From contig JAAYCN010000068.1 in NCBI GenBank assembly GCA_012729755.1, positions 1 to 64,000 of the forward strand: a DNA stretch of 64,000 nt, given 5' to 3'. A program made the position numbers and the translations under genes. The notes under the pieces are model-generated. The model had not been told where the DNA came from. It did no database searches and saw only the letters and a list, made by a program, of their open reading frames with translations. Source of the DNA: Chloroflexota bacterium (GTDB taxonomy: Bacteria; Chloroflexota; Anaerolineae; Anaerolineales; Anaerolineaceae). Below, one piece after another: positions 8,110 through 16,208 of this stretch; within the stretch, counting starts at the first letter, position 1, and each line of letters begins with the position of its first letter.

Positions 8110-8431
8110 TTTCATTGCGTGAAAAATGGGGCGAATCGGAGCTATCACGCTTTTTCTCAGCGGAGACCTGTCTATCTTGTACCATGGAAGATTCGGCAAA
8201 AAACCTCCTATCGATGTATAATCAACATGGCGCAGGAGACGAGTGGACAGTGTCTTACCCGCCATGCCACGCGCAGCGATAACCTGTTTGATCACTCTCA
8301 CCTGGTCAAGCATGGTTTTATTTAAACAGTAATCATCAGGCTTGATATTCAAGCTTGTTAGGTTTTGTACGATCCCTGCCCAGACGGTTGCAGGTGAACC
8401 AATTTGAATTTAGTTTTTCAAAGGAGAATGT
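8110..8431 (+). promoter_or_regulatory. 322-bp intergenic leader region before the ornithine operon
   Basis: No gene is seen here. A TATAAT occurs at 8217-8222. Immediately after it, 8226-8266 can fold as CATGGCG/CGCCATG (7 bp), a symmetrical 3-nt internal loop, GAGAC/GTCTT (5 bp with one G-U) and an 11-nt loop. This may be a leader hairpin or an operator. The ord ribosome binding site AAAGGAG is at the right end. A GGAGACCTG at 8162 resembles the core of a B12 box, but the rest of a cobalamin riboswitch is not recognisable. Confidence 0.4.
8117..8156 (+). terminator. weak candidate terminator after tupC
   Basis: GCGTGA and TCACGC form a 6-bp inverted repeat around a long loop and are followed by TTTTTCT. 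The small stem and large loop make it doubtful, but it is the only terminator-like element downstream of tupC. Confidence 0.3.
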
Positions 8432-9475
8432 ATGCAACTTCCAATTCGAGTACTTCAATGGGGACTTGGTGCCATGGGCAGCGGTATGGCCAAGCTGATG
8501 CTGCAGAAGAGCGGGCTTCAGATCGTTGCCGCGGTGGATGCCAGGCCAGATTATGTCGGAAAAGATCTGGGTGAAATTCTGGACGTTGGGAAGAAAATGG
8601 GTGTAGTCGTAACCGATAAGCCTGAAACAGTTCTTGATAAAAACAAGGTTGACATTGTTGTTATTGCTACCACCTCATGGGCGGCTAAACAGGCGCCAGA
8701 TCTCAAGAAAATTATCAATGCTGGCATCAATGTGATCTCGATCGCTGAAGAAATGTCCGACGTCGAGGCGCAAAGCCCTAAGCTTGGCAAAGAGCTGGAC
8801 GATTTGGCCAAGAAAAACGGCGTAACTGTTTTAGGCACCGGGGTAAACCCTGGATTCGTGCTGGACCTGCTTGTAGTGATGCTGACCGCTGGCTGTCAAT
8901 CGGTAGAACACATTGAGGCTTCGCGCGTGAATGACCTCAGCCCATATGGCCCGACTGTCATGGAAACACAGGGCGTTGGCATGACGCCTGAGGCTTTCAG
9001 GGCAGGCGTCGCGAATGGTACTGTGGTTGGCCATGTTGGCTTCCCCGAATCGATCCACATGATCAGCTCAGCCCTGGGGCTGGGCGTGGATCGCATCGAA
9101 GAAACTCGTGAACCGATCATCAGTAAAGTTTATCGGGAGACACCCCATGTGAAGGTTGAACCTGGTATGGTGGCGGGATGCGCGCATATCGGGGTGGGAT
9201 ATCGCGGTGATAAAGAGGTAATTCGCTTAATTCATCCGCAACAGATTCATCCCCAGCTCGAACAGCAAGACACTGGCGATTACATCAATATTTACGGCTT
9301 GCCGGAAATTCACATGGCTATTAAGCCCGAAATCGCCGGTGGAAAAGCCACTATGGGCATTGCGGTCAATATGATCCCCCATGTCGTAGCTGCGACGCCA
9401 GGGTTGAAGAGAATGATTGACCTGCCGACACCTGCCGCCTTAATGGGTGAGAGTGCCTATTCAAGGAGAGTATGA
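8432..9475 (+). CDS. ord: 2,4-diaminopentanoate dehydrogenase (Ord)
   Basis: Oxidatively deaminates 2,4-diaminopentanoate to 2-amino-4-oxopentanoate plus ammonia with NAD(P)+, the third step of ornithine oxidation. The 347-residue protein opens with a Rossmann fold (VLQWGLGAMGSGMAKLML). It carries the family segments DIVVIATTSWAAKQAPDL, GTGVNPGFVLDLL and NDLSPYGPTVMETQGVGMTPE. An AAAGGAG site 5 nt before the ATG fixes the start. It heads an eight-gene operon in which every other step of the pathway is encoded. Confidence 0.93.
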   Translation: MQLPIRVLQWGLGAMGSGMAKLMLQKSGLQIVAAVDARPDYVGKDLGEILDVGKKMGVVVTDKPETVLDKNKVDIVVIATTSWAAKQAPDLKKIINAGINVISIAEEMSDVEAQSPKLGKELDDLAKKNGVTVLGTGVNPGFVLDLLVVMLTAGCQSVEHIEASRVNDLSPYGPTVMETQGVGMTPEAFRAGVANGTVVGHVGFPESIHMISSALGLGVDRIEETREPIISKVYRETPHVKVEPGMVAGCAHIGVGYRGDKEVIRLIHPQQIHPQLEQQDTGDYINIYGLPEIHMAIKPEIAGGKATMGIAVNMIPHVVAATPGLKRMIDLPTPAALMGESAYSRRV

Positions 9476-9481
9476 GGTCAA

Positions 9482-9769
9482 ATGGCTAAGATTAAAGCAG
9501 GAACCTGGGTTGAGATAGAACGCGTTGTTCTCAACCCAGAACAGCGGGCTCCATCTCTTCCTGAAGACACCAAGCAGGCGCCATACATTATGCATGTCTC
9601 AGGATTTTTAACTGAAGAATCAGAATTAGGCAGAGTTGCGCGAATCCGGACAATAATTGGCCGCTGCCACGAAGGAAAAATCATTTGTGTGGAGCCCCAC
9701 TACTCGCATAGCTTTGGCAATTTGATGCTGGAAATACTGACTATCGGCACGGAGGAGGAGGCATTATGA
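9482..9769 (+). CDS. ortA: 2-amino-4-oxopentanoate thiolase alpha (small) subunit OrtA
   Basis: The 95-residue partner of OrtB. The two-subunit thiolase cleaves 2-amino-4-oxopentanoate with CoA to acetyl-CoA and alanine. The short protein matches the OrtA pattern, with VVLNPEQRAPSLPEDTK followed by VARIRTIIGRCHEG. It starts 6 nt after ord and its stop overlaps the ortB ATG by 4 nt, so a 1:1 subunit ratio by coupled translation is likely. Confidence 0.9.
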   Translation: MAKIKAGTWVEIERVVLNPEQRAPSLPEDTKQAPYIMHVSGFLTEESELGRVARIRTIIGRCHEGKIICVEPHYSHSFGNLMLEILTIGTEEEAL

Positions 9770-11175
9770 CCGACAACTCCTATGCCGCTGTAATTGCTCG
9801 AAAGAACGCGATCATGAAGATGTCTGTCGGGCTTGATTTCGATGATTATGTACACAGCCCGATTGCCTTTGATTATGAACGCATGATGGCGGACACCGGT
9901 TATGATATGGACGCAGTGCGTCAGATTCAGGCTGAAACTAAAGTCGGCAATACACCGATGTTTGAGCTGCACAACCTGACAGAAGCCGTCAGACGCATAT
10001 CTGAACCTGGCAAAGGCGCACGCATTTTTCTGAAAGATGAAGCTGCCAACGCGTCTGGCAGTTTTAAGGCTCGCAGGGCTGCGGTGAGCGCGTATGAAGC
10101 CAAACAAAAAGGCTATAAAGGCCTGGTGGCTGCTACCAGCGGAAATTATGGTGCGGCGGTGGCTTCGCAGGCGGTTCAGCGTGGCCTGAAATGTATCGTA
10201 ATTCAAGAGGTTTTTGACTCTCATTTTGTCGGTCAGCCTGAGATCGTTGAAAAAAGCCGCATCTGTGAAGCTTATGGAGCAGAAGTAATTCGCCTTTCGG
10301 TTGGGCCTGAACTGTTTTACATTCACCTGCTGACTCTTGAAGAAACTGGCTTTTTTAACGCCTCGCTATACACGCCGTTTGGGATCAAAGGCATTGAATC
10401 TCTCGGGTATGAGATCGGTACAGACATTAAACAAAAATTTGGCAAAGCCCCAGACGCGGTGGTAATCACACACGCGGGTGGAGGCAACCTGACGGGTACC
10501 GCGCGAGGTTTGTTGGAAGCTGGTTGTGAAAAGACGCGCATCGTCGCCTGTTCGGTTGATTTGAGCGGTCTGCATATGGCTTCTGACCACGATTTTAACA
10601 GAAAGTCTTTCACCACCGGCCATACTGGTTTCGGCATACCATTCGCGACCTGGCCAGATCGCGTAGACGTGCCCAGGAATGCCGCCAGGCCGTTGCGCTA
10701 TATGGATGAATATCAACTGGTAACGCAGGGCGAGGTGTTTTATATCACGGAGCTGTTAACGAAACTGGAAGGCATCGAGCGCGGGCCGGCTGGAAACACC
10801 AGTCTGACCGCGGCGGTGACACTTGCCAGACAAATGGATGAAGACCAAATCGTTGTGGTTCAGGAAACTGAATATACTGGCGCTGGCAAACACCATAACA
10901 GTCAGCTGAGTTTTGCCAGAGATAATGGGATTGATGTTAAACGGGGTGATCCGAGCGGAAATATTCCTGGAAAAACGATTGTGATCCCCGAACATATCAG
11001 CCAGGTAAGGGGAAAAGTGCAGGATATGGAACGCCTGCGCCATTCCTATCTGAAAAATGCTGCCAAACAAAAACCTGCTGCGGAATGGGACGAGGTTGAC
11101 ATTCAATTTTTGGCGGATGACATCAAAATGTGTCCAACTTGGGTGAAGAATCAACTATCCAAGTTGAGCAATTAA
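9766..11175 (+). CDS. ortB: 2-amino-4-oxopentanoate thiolase beta subunit OrtB (PLP)
   Basis: PLP-dependent catalytic subunit of the ornithine-pathway thiolase, 469 residues, fold type II like threonine synthase. The Schiff-base lysine is expected at K101 in NASGSFKARR. A glycine-rich phosphate-binding loop (ATSGNYGAAV) and the HAGGGNLTGTARGLLEAG segment follow. With OrtA it makes acetyl-CoA and alanine, linking ornithine to energy conservation through acetyl phosphate/acetate. It lies directly downstream of ortA and 14 nt before oraS. Confidence 0.93.
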   Translation: MTDNSYAAVIARKNAIMKMSVGLDFDDYVHSPIAFDYERMMADTGYDMDAVRQIQAETKVGNTPMFELHNLTEAVRRISEPGKGARIFLKDEAANASGSFKARRAAVSAYEAKQKGYKGLVAATSGNYGAAVASQAVQRGLKCIVIQEVFDSHFVGQPEIVEKSRICEAYGAEVIRLSVGPELFYIHLLTLEETGFFNASLYTPFGIKGIESLGYEIGTDIKQKFGKAPDAVVITHAGGGNLTGTARGLLEAGCEKTRIVACSVDLSGLHMASDHDFNRKSFTTGHTGFGIPFATWPDRVDVPRNAARPLRYMDEYQLVTQGEVFYITELLTKLEGIERGPAGNTSLTAAVTLARQMDEDQIVVVQETEYTGAGKHHNSQLSFARDNGIDVKRGDPSGNIPGKTIVIPEHISQVRGKVQDMERLRHSYLKNAAKQKPAAEWDEVDIQFLADDIKMCPTWVKNQLSKLSN

Positions 11176-11189
11176 ACAGAGGGAGAAGA

Positions 11190-11555
11190 ATGACAGACGA
11201 TAGATTTAAAAAATTTGAAGAGAGGCACGCGCGGCTGAAGGAGTTAAGTGACGCCGAATTAAAAGCGCGCTTCTGGGAATTATGTGACCAAGTGGTAACA
11301 CCGATCGCTGAACTGGCGCGCACCCACACTTCGCCATCAATCGAGCGCTCTGTGCTGCTGCGGATGGGTATTGACAGTCAATCCGCCTTGGGTGTGGTCA
11401 ATCACATTCATCAAGCCGGGCTCTTAGGCAAGGGAGCTGGTCATGTTCTGTTGAAGTTGGCTGACAAGCATCAGGTTGATGTGGTGAAAGCCGCCGCCAT
11501 GGTGCTCGAAGATAAAGAGGTTCTGCAAGGCTTATTTGGGGAGGTAGCGGCATGA
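11190..11555 (+). CDS. oraS: D-ornithine 4,5-aminomutase S subunit
   Basis: Small subunit (121 residues) of the adenosylcobalamin- and PLP-dependent mutase that moves the delta-amino group of D-ornithine to C4. The family is recognised by the opening DDRFKKFEERHARLKELSD and by SPSIERSVLLRMGIDS. The track's extension to 11130 is rejected: AGGGAGAAGA precedes the ATG at 11190. Its stop shares ATGA with oraE. Confidence 0.92.
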   Translation: MTDDRFKKFEERHARLKELSDAELKARFWELCDQVVTPIAELARTHTSPSIERSVLLRMGIDSQSALGVVNHIHQAGLLGKGAGHVLLKLADKHQVDVVKAAAMVLEDKEVLQGLFGEVAA

Positions 11556-13762
11556 GCGATCAGAAGCATCTTGACCCCAACAAGAAACTTGATATTGAGG
11601 AGCTGCTGGAGAATCTCGAAGATTATCATCCAACGCGAAAAGGGTGGGTTTGGCGTAAAAAGCCCGCTGGTGGTGTGGACATGGGACCTTTCCACTACCG
11701 CAACATGTCCGAACCGCTCAAAAACAGCCTTGGTCTGCCCGCCGCAAAGTATTTCGACCATATCGACCCACAGCCAGAATGTGTGGTAACGACCGAAATC
11801 GCTTCTGGCCGATTTGAAGATGACATTCGGCGCATGCGCATGGCCGCCTGGCATGGGGCTGACCATATCATGGTTATTCGCCACACCGGCCAGAGCCATA
11901 TTGACGGCATGATGGAAGGCACTCCTGAAGGTGTGGGCGGCGTGCCAATCACGCGCAAGCAAATCCGCGCTTCGCGCAAGGCGCTTGATATGATCGAAGA
12001 GGAAGTTGGCCGTGAGATTAATTTTCACAGCTATGTTTCCGGTGTGGCAGGGCCAGAAGTTGCCGTCTTGTTTGCGGAGGAAGGTATCAATGGCGCCCAT
12101 CAGGACCCGCAATATAACGTGTTGTATCGCAATATCAACATGTATCGTTCTTTCGTGGACGCTGCGGAAGCCAAAAAGGTGATGACTTCGGCTGGGATCT
12201 TCCAGATTGATGGCGCGCACAACGCCAATGCTACGGCCAAAGCGGGTTGGCTGGTCATGCCCGAATTACTCGTTCAGCATGGTATTAACTGCGCCTATTC
12301 GCTTAAAGCTGGTATGCCCAAGGAGCTTATCGGTCTTTCGACCGTGCCGCCTAATTCACCGCCGGCCCCCAAGCTCTGGTACGACTTGCCATATGCGGTA
12401 GCGTTGCGCGATTTCTTCTCTGACTTTAAGATGCGTGCGCAACAGAATACACGCTATATTGAATCTGATATCGAAGAAGCGATTCGCACGCATACTATCG
12501 ACACGTTAATCTCAATGTTGACAAGCGCTGACCTGCAAAGCACGATTACGCCTGATGAAGGCCGCAACGTGCCCTGGCATTACAACAATATTCGCGGTGT
12601 TCAGACGGTCAAACAGGTTTGGTCCGGTCTGGACGGTATCAAGGAACTGGTCAGCCTCAAGATGGATGGCCCACTGGGTGAAATGTCCCGGGATATTCGC
12701 GAGCGCGCTGTGGCTTTTCTGGAAGAGATTATTGAGGTTGGCGGTTACTTTGCTGCGGTTGAAAAGGGCTTTTTCGTGGACAGCGCAAAATATCCGGAAC
12801 GTAATGGCGATGGTATCGCCCGCGATGGTCAAGGTGGTGTTGGTGCGGACAGTATCGTGCCGCGTGACCCTGATTATTACGCGCCAGTTTGCGCCCATTA
12901 TGGTGAAAACCATCTGCCTGAAGGTGTGGAACATGCCTGCGACCCAATCGGGGGCTGCACGCTCTGCCGACCTGAGAAGATCGCCTATATTGATGAGTTG
13001 GATACCGAGGACTCTGTTGCCAAACGGCTTGAAAAGACCTGGCCTTATCGTAAGGGCGATCTGATCAGGCCCGAAGTTGAATGGGCGGGCGATGGGACTA
13101 TTCTGTTGCAGATGATGATCCCTGAGAATGAGGATTACGCCCGTGAAGCTGCCTTACAGATGGCATTAAAGATGGGTTTATCCGATCCGCAGGTAATCAA
13201 TCTGATGGTTCTGCATCCAGCTGAAGGCTGTTTCGTGGAAGTGAAAGGCAATGTGACCTTCGACATTGACCGCAGGACCCTCAAAATTCCTGCCAAGGTG
13301 GAACTGTTGCCGGAAGATGAGATCCGTGAGATCGTCAAACGGATTGGTCTTAAAGTTGTCGCCGGAACGGTTGGCGAGGACGAGCACAGTGTTGGCCTCA
13401 GGGAAATTCTGGATATCAAACATGGCGGCATTGAAAAATATGGCGTTAAGTACACTTATCTTGGAACCTCGGTGCCGGTGAGCAAGCTGGTTGACGCTGC
13501 CATTGAAACAGGCGCGCACGCTATTTTGATTTCGACCATTATCAGCCACAACGATGTGCACCGCACTCAGATGCGCAAGTTGGCTGAGCTGACGCGTGAA
13601 AAAGGTATTCGGGATCGGGTAATCCTGATTGCTGGAGGCACTCAGGTAAACCCGGACATGGCCGCAGAGACCGGCATTGATGCTACCTTTGGCCGAGGAA
13701 CCAAAGGCATTCATGTTGTCGATGCGATTGTGAAGATACTGAAAGCTCGCGGGTTAGCTTAG
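11552..13762 (+). CDS. oraE: D-ornithine 4,5-aminomutase E subunit (B12/PLP)
   Basis: Catalytic subunit, 736 residues, of D-ornithine 4,5-aminomutase. An N-terminal TIM-barrel part is followed from about residue 590 by a cobalamin-binding Rossmann domain. The lower-ligand motif DxHxxG is visible as DEHSVG near residue 610, and the later LIAGGTQVNPDMA and GRGTKGIHV loops are present. The enzyme turns D-ornithine into 2,4-diaminopentanoate for Ord. It requires B12, and no B12 synthesis genes are in the window. It is translationally coupled to oraS, and the MutL-like ATPase begins 7 nt later. Confidence 0.95.
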   Translation: MSDQKHLDPNKKLDIEELLENLEDYHPTRKGWVWRKKPAGGVDMGPFHYRNMSEPLKNSLGLPAAKYFDHIDPQPECVVTTEIASGRFEDDIRRMRMAAWHGADHIMVIRHTGQSHIDGMMEGTPEGVGGVPITRKQIRASRKALDMIEEEVGREINFHSYVSGVAGPEVAVLFAEEGINGAHQDPQYNVLYRNINMYRSFVDAAEAKKVMTSAGIFQIDGAHNANATAKAGWLVMPELLVQHGINCAYSLKAGMPKELIGLSTVPPNSPPAPKLWYDLPYAVALRDFFSDFKMRAQQNTRYIESDIEEAIRTHTIDTLISMLTSADLQSTITPDEGRNVPWHYNNIRGVQTVKQVWSGLDGIKELVSLKMDGPLGEMSRDIRERAVAFLEEIIEVGGYFAAVEKGFFVDSAKYPERNGDGIARDGQGGVGADSIVPRDPDYYAPVCAHYGENHLPEGVEHACDPIGGCTLCRPEKIAYIDELDTEDSVAKRLEKTWPYRKGDLIRPEVEWAGDGTILLQMMIPENEDYAREAALQMALKMGLSDPQVINLMVLHPAEGCFVEVKGNVTFDIDRRTLKIPAKVELLPEDEIREIVKRIGLKVVAGTVGEDEHSVGLREILDIKHGGIEKYGVKYTYLGTSVPVSKLVDAAIETGAHAILISTIISHNDVHRTQMRKLAELTREKGIRDRVILIAGGTQVNPDMAAETGIDATFGRGTKGIHVVDAIVKILKARGLA

Positions 13763-13769
13763 GTTATTC

Positions 13770-15110
13770 ATGGATATCCTGACCATTGAAGTTGGCTCGA
13801 CGATTACCAAAGCCAATGCTTTTCGGCTGTTGGCGGAGGGAAGGTTTGAACCTTTCGCGCAAGGGTTTGCCACTACGACTGTTTCTGAAGGTGATGTGGC
13901 GGTTGGTGTGGAAAACGCTCTGAAGGACCTCGAAGCGCGGTCAGGAATAAAGTTAAACGATCCGGAAATTCATCTGAACAGTTCCGCTGCCGGCGGCTTG
14001 CGCATGACCGTGCATGGGCTGACATATAACATGACCGCCAGGGCTGCCCGCGAGGCAGCCCTGGGCGCTGGCGCGATTATCAAAAAAGTGACCGCGGGTG
14101 AGCTGGAAAAGTCTGATCTCGACGAAATCGGGCAAATTCACCCCAATATCATTTTGTTGGCGGGTGGCGTTGATTTTGGCGAAAAGCGGATCGTGCTGCA
14201 AAACGCTGAAAAACTCGCCGCGATGAGTTTGGGTACCCCTGTTATTTATGCTGGCAATTCTGCCTTACGCGCTCAGGTTCAGGAAATATTTTCTAAATGT
14301 TCGTCGCAAGTGCTGCTGGCTGACAATGTATTTCCGGATGTGGATGTGCTTAATATCGAGCCGGTGCGCTATCTGATCTATGAAGTGTTTAATCAGCATA
14401 TCGTTCATGCCCCTGGCATGGCCAGACTGAGTGAACTTACTCAGGCTCAAATTCTGCCCACCCCAGGAGCCGTTTTGAGAGCGGCTGAATTATTTGAAGA
14501 AGCGTTGGGGGATGTTTTGGTGATTGATGTGGGTGGCGCGACAACGGACGTGCATAGCGTAACTGAAGGCAGTAAAGAGTGGCTGATGAGGTTAGTTGAT
14601 CCGGAGCCGCACACCAAACGCACCGTAGAAGGCGACTTGGGCGTTTTTGTGAATGCTGCGAATATCATCGCTCTTTGTAAGGACAACGATTGGCGCGACC
14701 GCATGGAGAATTTGAGAGCGATGCCTGCCAATGAACAGGAAATCAGTCTGACCCATTATCTGGCCGAACGCGCTGTGGAAACAGCCATTCGACGGCACGC
14801 GGGTGTGATCACTGACCTCTATACGCCCTCTGGCAAACGTCAGATCGTCAAAGGCAAGGATTTAACCGCAGTCAAGTGGGTGGTCGGCACTGGCGGCGCG
14901 CTGACGCGCATTCCGGGCGGAAAACAGATTCTGCAATCGATTTGTAAGGGCGCCGGCAAATATTTATTGCCTTCGCCAGATGCTGAAATATTGATCGATC
15001 GCGACTATCGTTTCTCTGCGCTTGGAACCCTGGCGAGTACTTATCCGGATGAAGTTCGGCAGACAATGGCGCACATGGTAGCAAGCCGACAGTTCGACCA
15101 GGAGAAATGA
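13770..15110 (+). CDS. MutL/GlmL-family ATPase, putative aminomutase chaperone or reactivase
   Basis: A 446-residue protein of the ASKHA ATPase type related to GlmL/MutL of glutamate mutase operons, not the DNA-repair MutL. It opens TIEVGSTITKANAF (phosphate 1 loop) and has DVLVIDVGGATTDVHSV near residue 250 and WVVGTGGALTRIPGG near 370. Placed between oraE and the racemase, it most likely repairs or loads cobalamin on the aminomutase. The function is inferred from neighbours, since no activity is proven for this family member. It is separated from orr by 1 nt. Confidence 0.8.
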   Translation: MDILTIEVGSTITKANAFRLLAEGRFEPFAQGFATTTVSEGDVAVGVENALKDLEARSGIKLNDPEIHLNSSAAGGLRMTVHGLTYNMTARAAREAALGAGAIIKKVTAGELEKSDLDEIGQIHPNIILLAGGVDFGEKRIVLQNAEKLAAMSLGTPVIYAGNSALRAQVQEIFSKCSSQVLLADNVFPDVDVLNIEPVRYLIYEVFNQHIVHAPGMARLSELTQAQILPTPGAVLRAAELFEEALGDVLVIDVGGATTDVHSVTEGSKEWLMRLVDPEPHTKRTVEGDLGVFVNAANIIALCKDNDWRDRMENLRAMPANEQEISLTHYLAERAVETAIRRHAGVITDLYTPSGKRQIVKGKDLTAVKWVVGTGGALTRIPGGKQILQSICKGAGKYLLPSPDAEILIDRDYRFSALGTLASTYPDEVRQTMAHMVASRQFDQEK

Positions 15111-15111
15111 A

Positions 15112-16194
15112 ATGTATATCAACACACCAAGATTGGAGATTTACCCCGAACGAATCAGGCAAAACGCGCAGTCTGTGATCGGAATGTGCCGTGAACATGG
15201 CGCCCAGGTGGCGACAGTCTCAAAGGTTTTGTGCGCCGAGCCGGCTGTCGTGCAGGCTTTTATTGATGCCGGCGCGGATATGGTCGCTGATTCTCGAACT
15301 CAAAATTTACGAAAAGTAACCGCTTCACATCCGAGGATCCCAAGATTGCTCTTAAGGCTGCCGGCGTCTGGTCAGGCTGAGGATGTAGTCAACTTCTCTG
15401 ACTTATCGTTAAACTCCTCGGCGATCACGCTCAAGGCCATCAGTGAGGCTGCGACTAAGTTGAGCAAGATCCATAAAGTCATTTTGATGGTTGACCTGGG
15501 AGACTTGCGGGAGGGGGTTTGGCCTGACCGGATTGTTGACTTGGTCAGAGCCGCGGCTGAGATGGAAGGCCTTGAGGTGGTCGGGCTTGGAGCGAACCTG
15601 GCATGTTATGGCGGGGTTATCCCATCAGCCAAGAATATGGAACTGCTGATTAAGTGTCGGGATGCCTGCCGAAAAGCCAGTGGGTTGGCTCTGGATCTGA
15701 TTTCTGGCGGCAACAGCAGCAGCCTGCCGCTGCTGGCCAGCGGAAGAATGCCGAAAGAAATCAATCATTTTCGGATTGGTGAAGCCATTGTGCTTGGCCG
15801 CAATGTATTGGATCGCAGTCCCTGGCAGGGTACCCGTCAGGATACCTTGCGCATAGTCGCTGAAGTGATTGAACTGGAAGAGAAACCTTCGGTGCCGATT
15901 GGGGAGCGGGGACAGGATGCGTTTGGCAACGAACCGGAGTTTGTAGATCGCGGCATTCGCAAGCGGGCCATTCTCAATATTGGCCGTCAGGATGTGGTTG
16001 TTGAAGGGTTGGAACCCGTTGACCCTGGCATCATTGTGTTAGGTGGCAGCAGTGACCACCTGGTTTTGGATGTTAACGACGCCGCGACAGCCCTGAGAAT
16101 TGGTGACGAAGTTGCTTTTTATCCTGGTTATGGGGCGACCCTGGCCGCGGCTACTTCGTCTTTTGTAAACAAGGTTATCATCCCAAACTCATAG
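15112..16194 (+). CDS. orr: ornithine racemase (PLP, alanine-racemase fold)
   Basis: Converts L-ornithine to D-ornithine, the substrate of OraSE. The 360-residue protein has the N-terminal alanine-racemase barrel with the PLP lysine expected at K38 (ATVSKVLCAEP), GLGANLACYGG, and SGGNSSSLPLL as phosphate-binding segment. It aligns in kind with the Orr/YhfX group rather than with Alr. Genomic context (ord-ortAB-oraSE) supports ornithine as substrate. Confidence 0.9.
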   Translation: MYINTPRLEIYPERIRQNAQSVIGMCREHGAQVATVSKVLCAEPAVVQAFIDAGADMVADSRTQNLRKVTASHPRIPRLLLRLPASGQAEDVVNFSDLSLNSSAITLKAISEAATKLSKIHKVILMVDLGDLREGVWPDRIVDLVRAAAEMEGLEVVGLGANLACYGGVIPSAKNMELLIKCRDACRKASGLALDLISGGNSSSLPLLASGRMPKEINHFRIGEAIVLGRNVLDRSPWQGTRQDTLRIVAEVIELEEKPSVPIGERGQDAFGNEPEFVDRGIRKRAILNIGRQDVVVEGLEPVDPGIIVLGGSSDHLVLDVNDAATALRIGDEVAFYPGYGATLAAATSSFVNKVIIPNS

Positions 16195-16208
16195 AAAAGC
16201 GTAAATAA

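Noticed and set aside
8158-8172. B12-box-like GGAGACCTG upstream of the B12-dependent operon
   Set aside because: The flanking consensus of the B12 box does not match and no other conserved cobalamin riboswitch segments were found.
8080-8352. 90-codon minus-strand ORF in the gap before ord
   Set aside because: Overlaps the end of tupC, lacks a convincing ribosome binding site, and shows no protein-like pattern.
9700-10326. 208-codon minus-strand ORF across ortA/ortB
   Set aside because: Antisense shadow; no start signals or similarity.
11471-12220. 249-codon minus-strand ORF across oraS/oraE
   Set aside because: Antisense shadow of a clearly identified gene.
13770-15110. DNA mismatch repair MutL
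   Set aside because: No GHKL ATPase motifs; the sequence is of the GlmL/MutL reactivase type.
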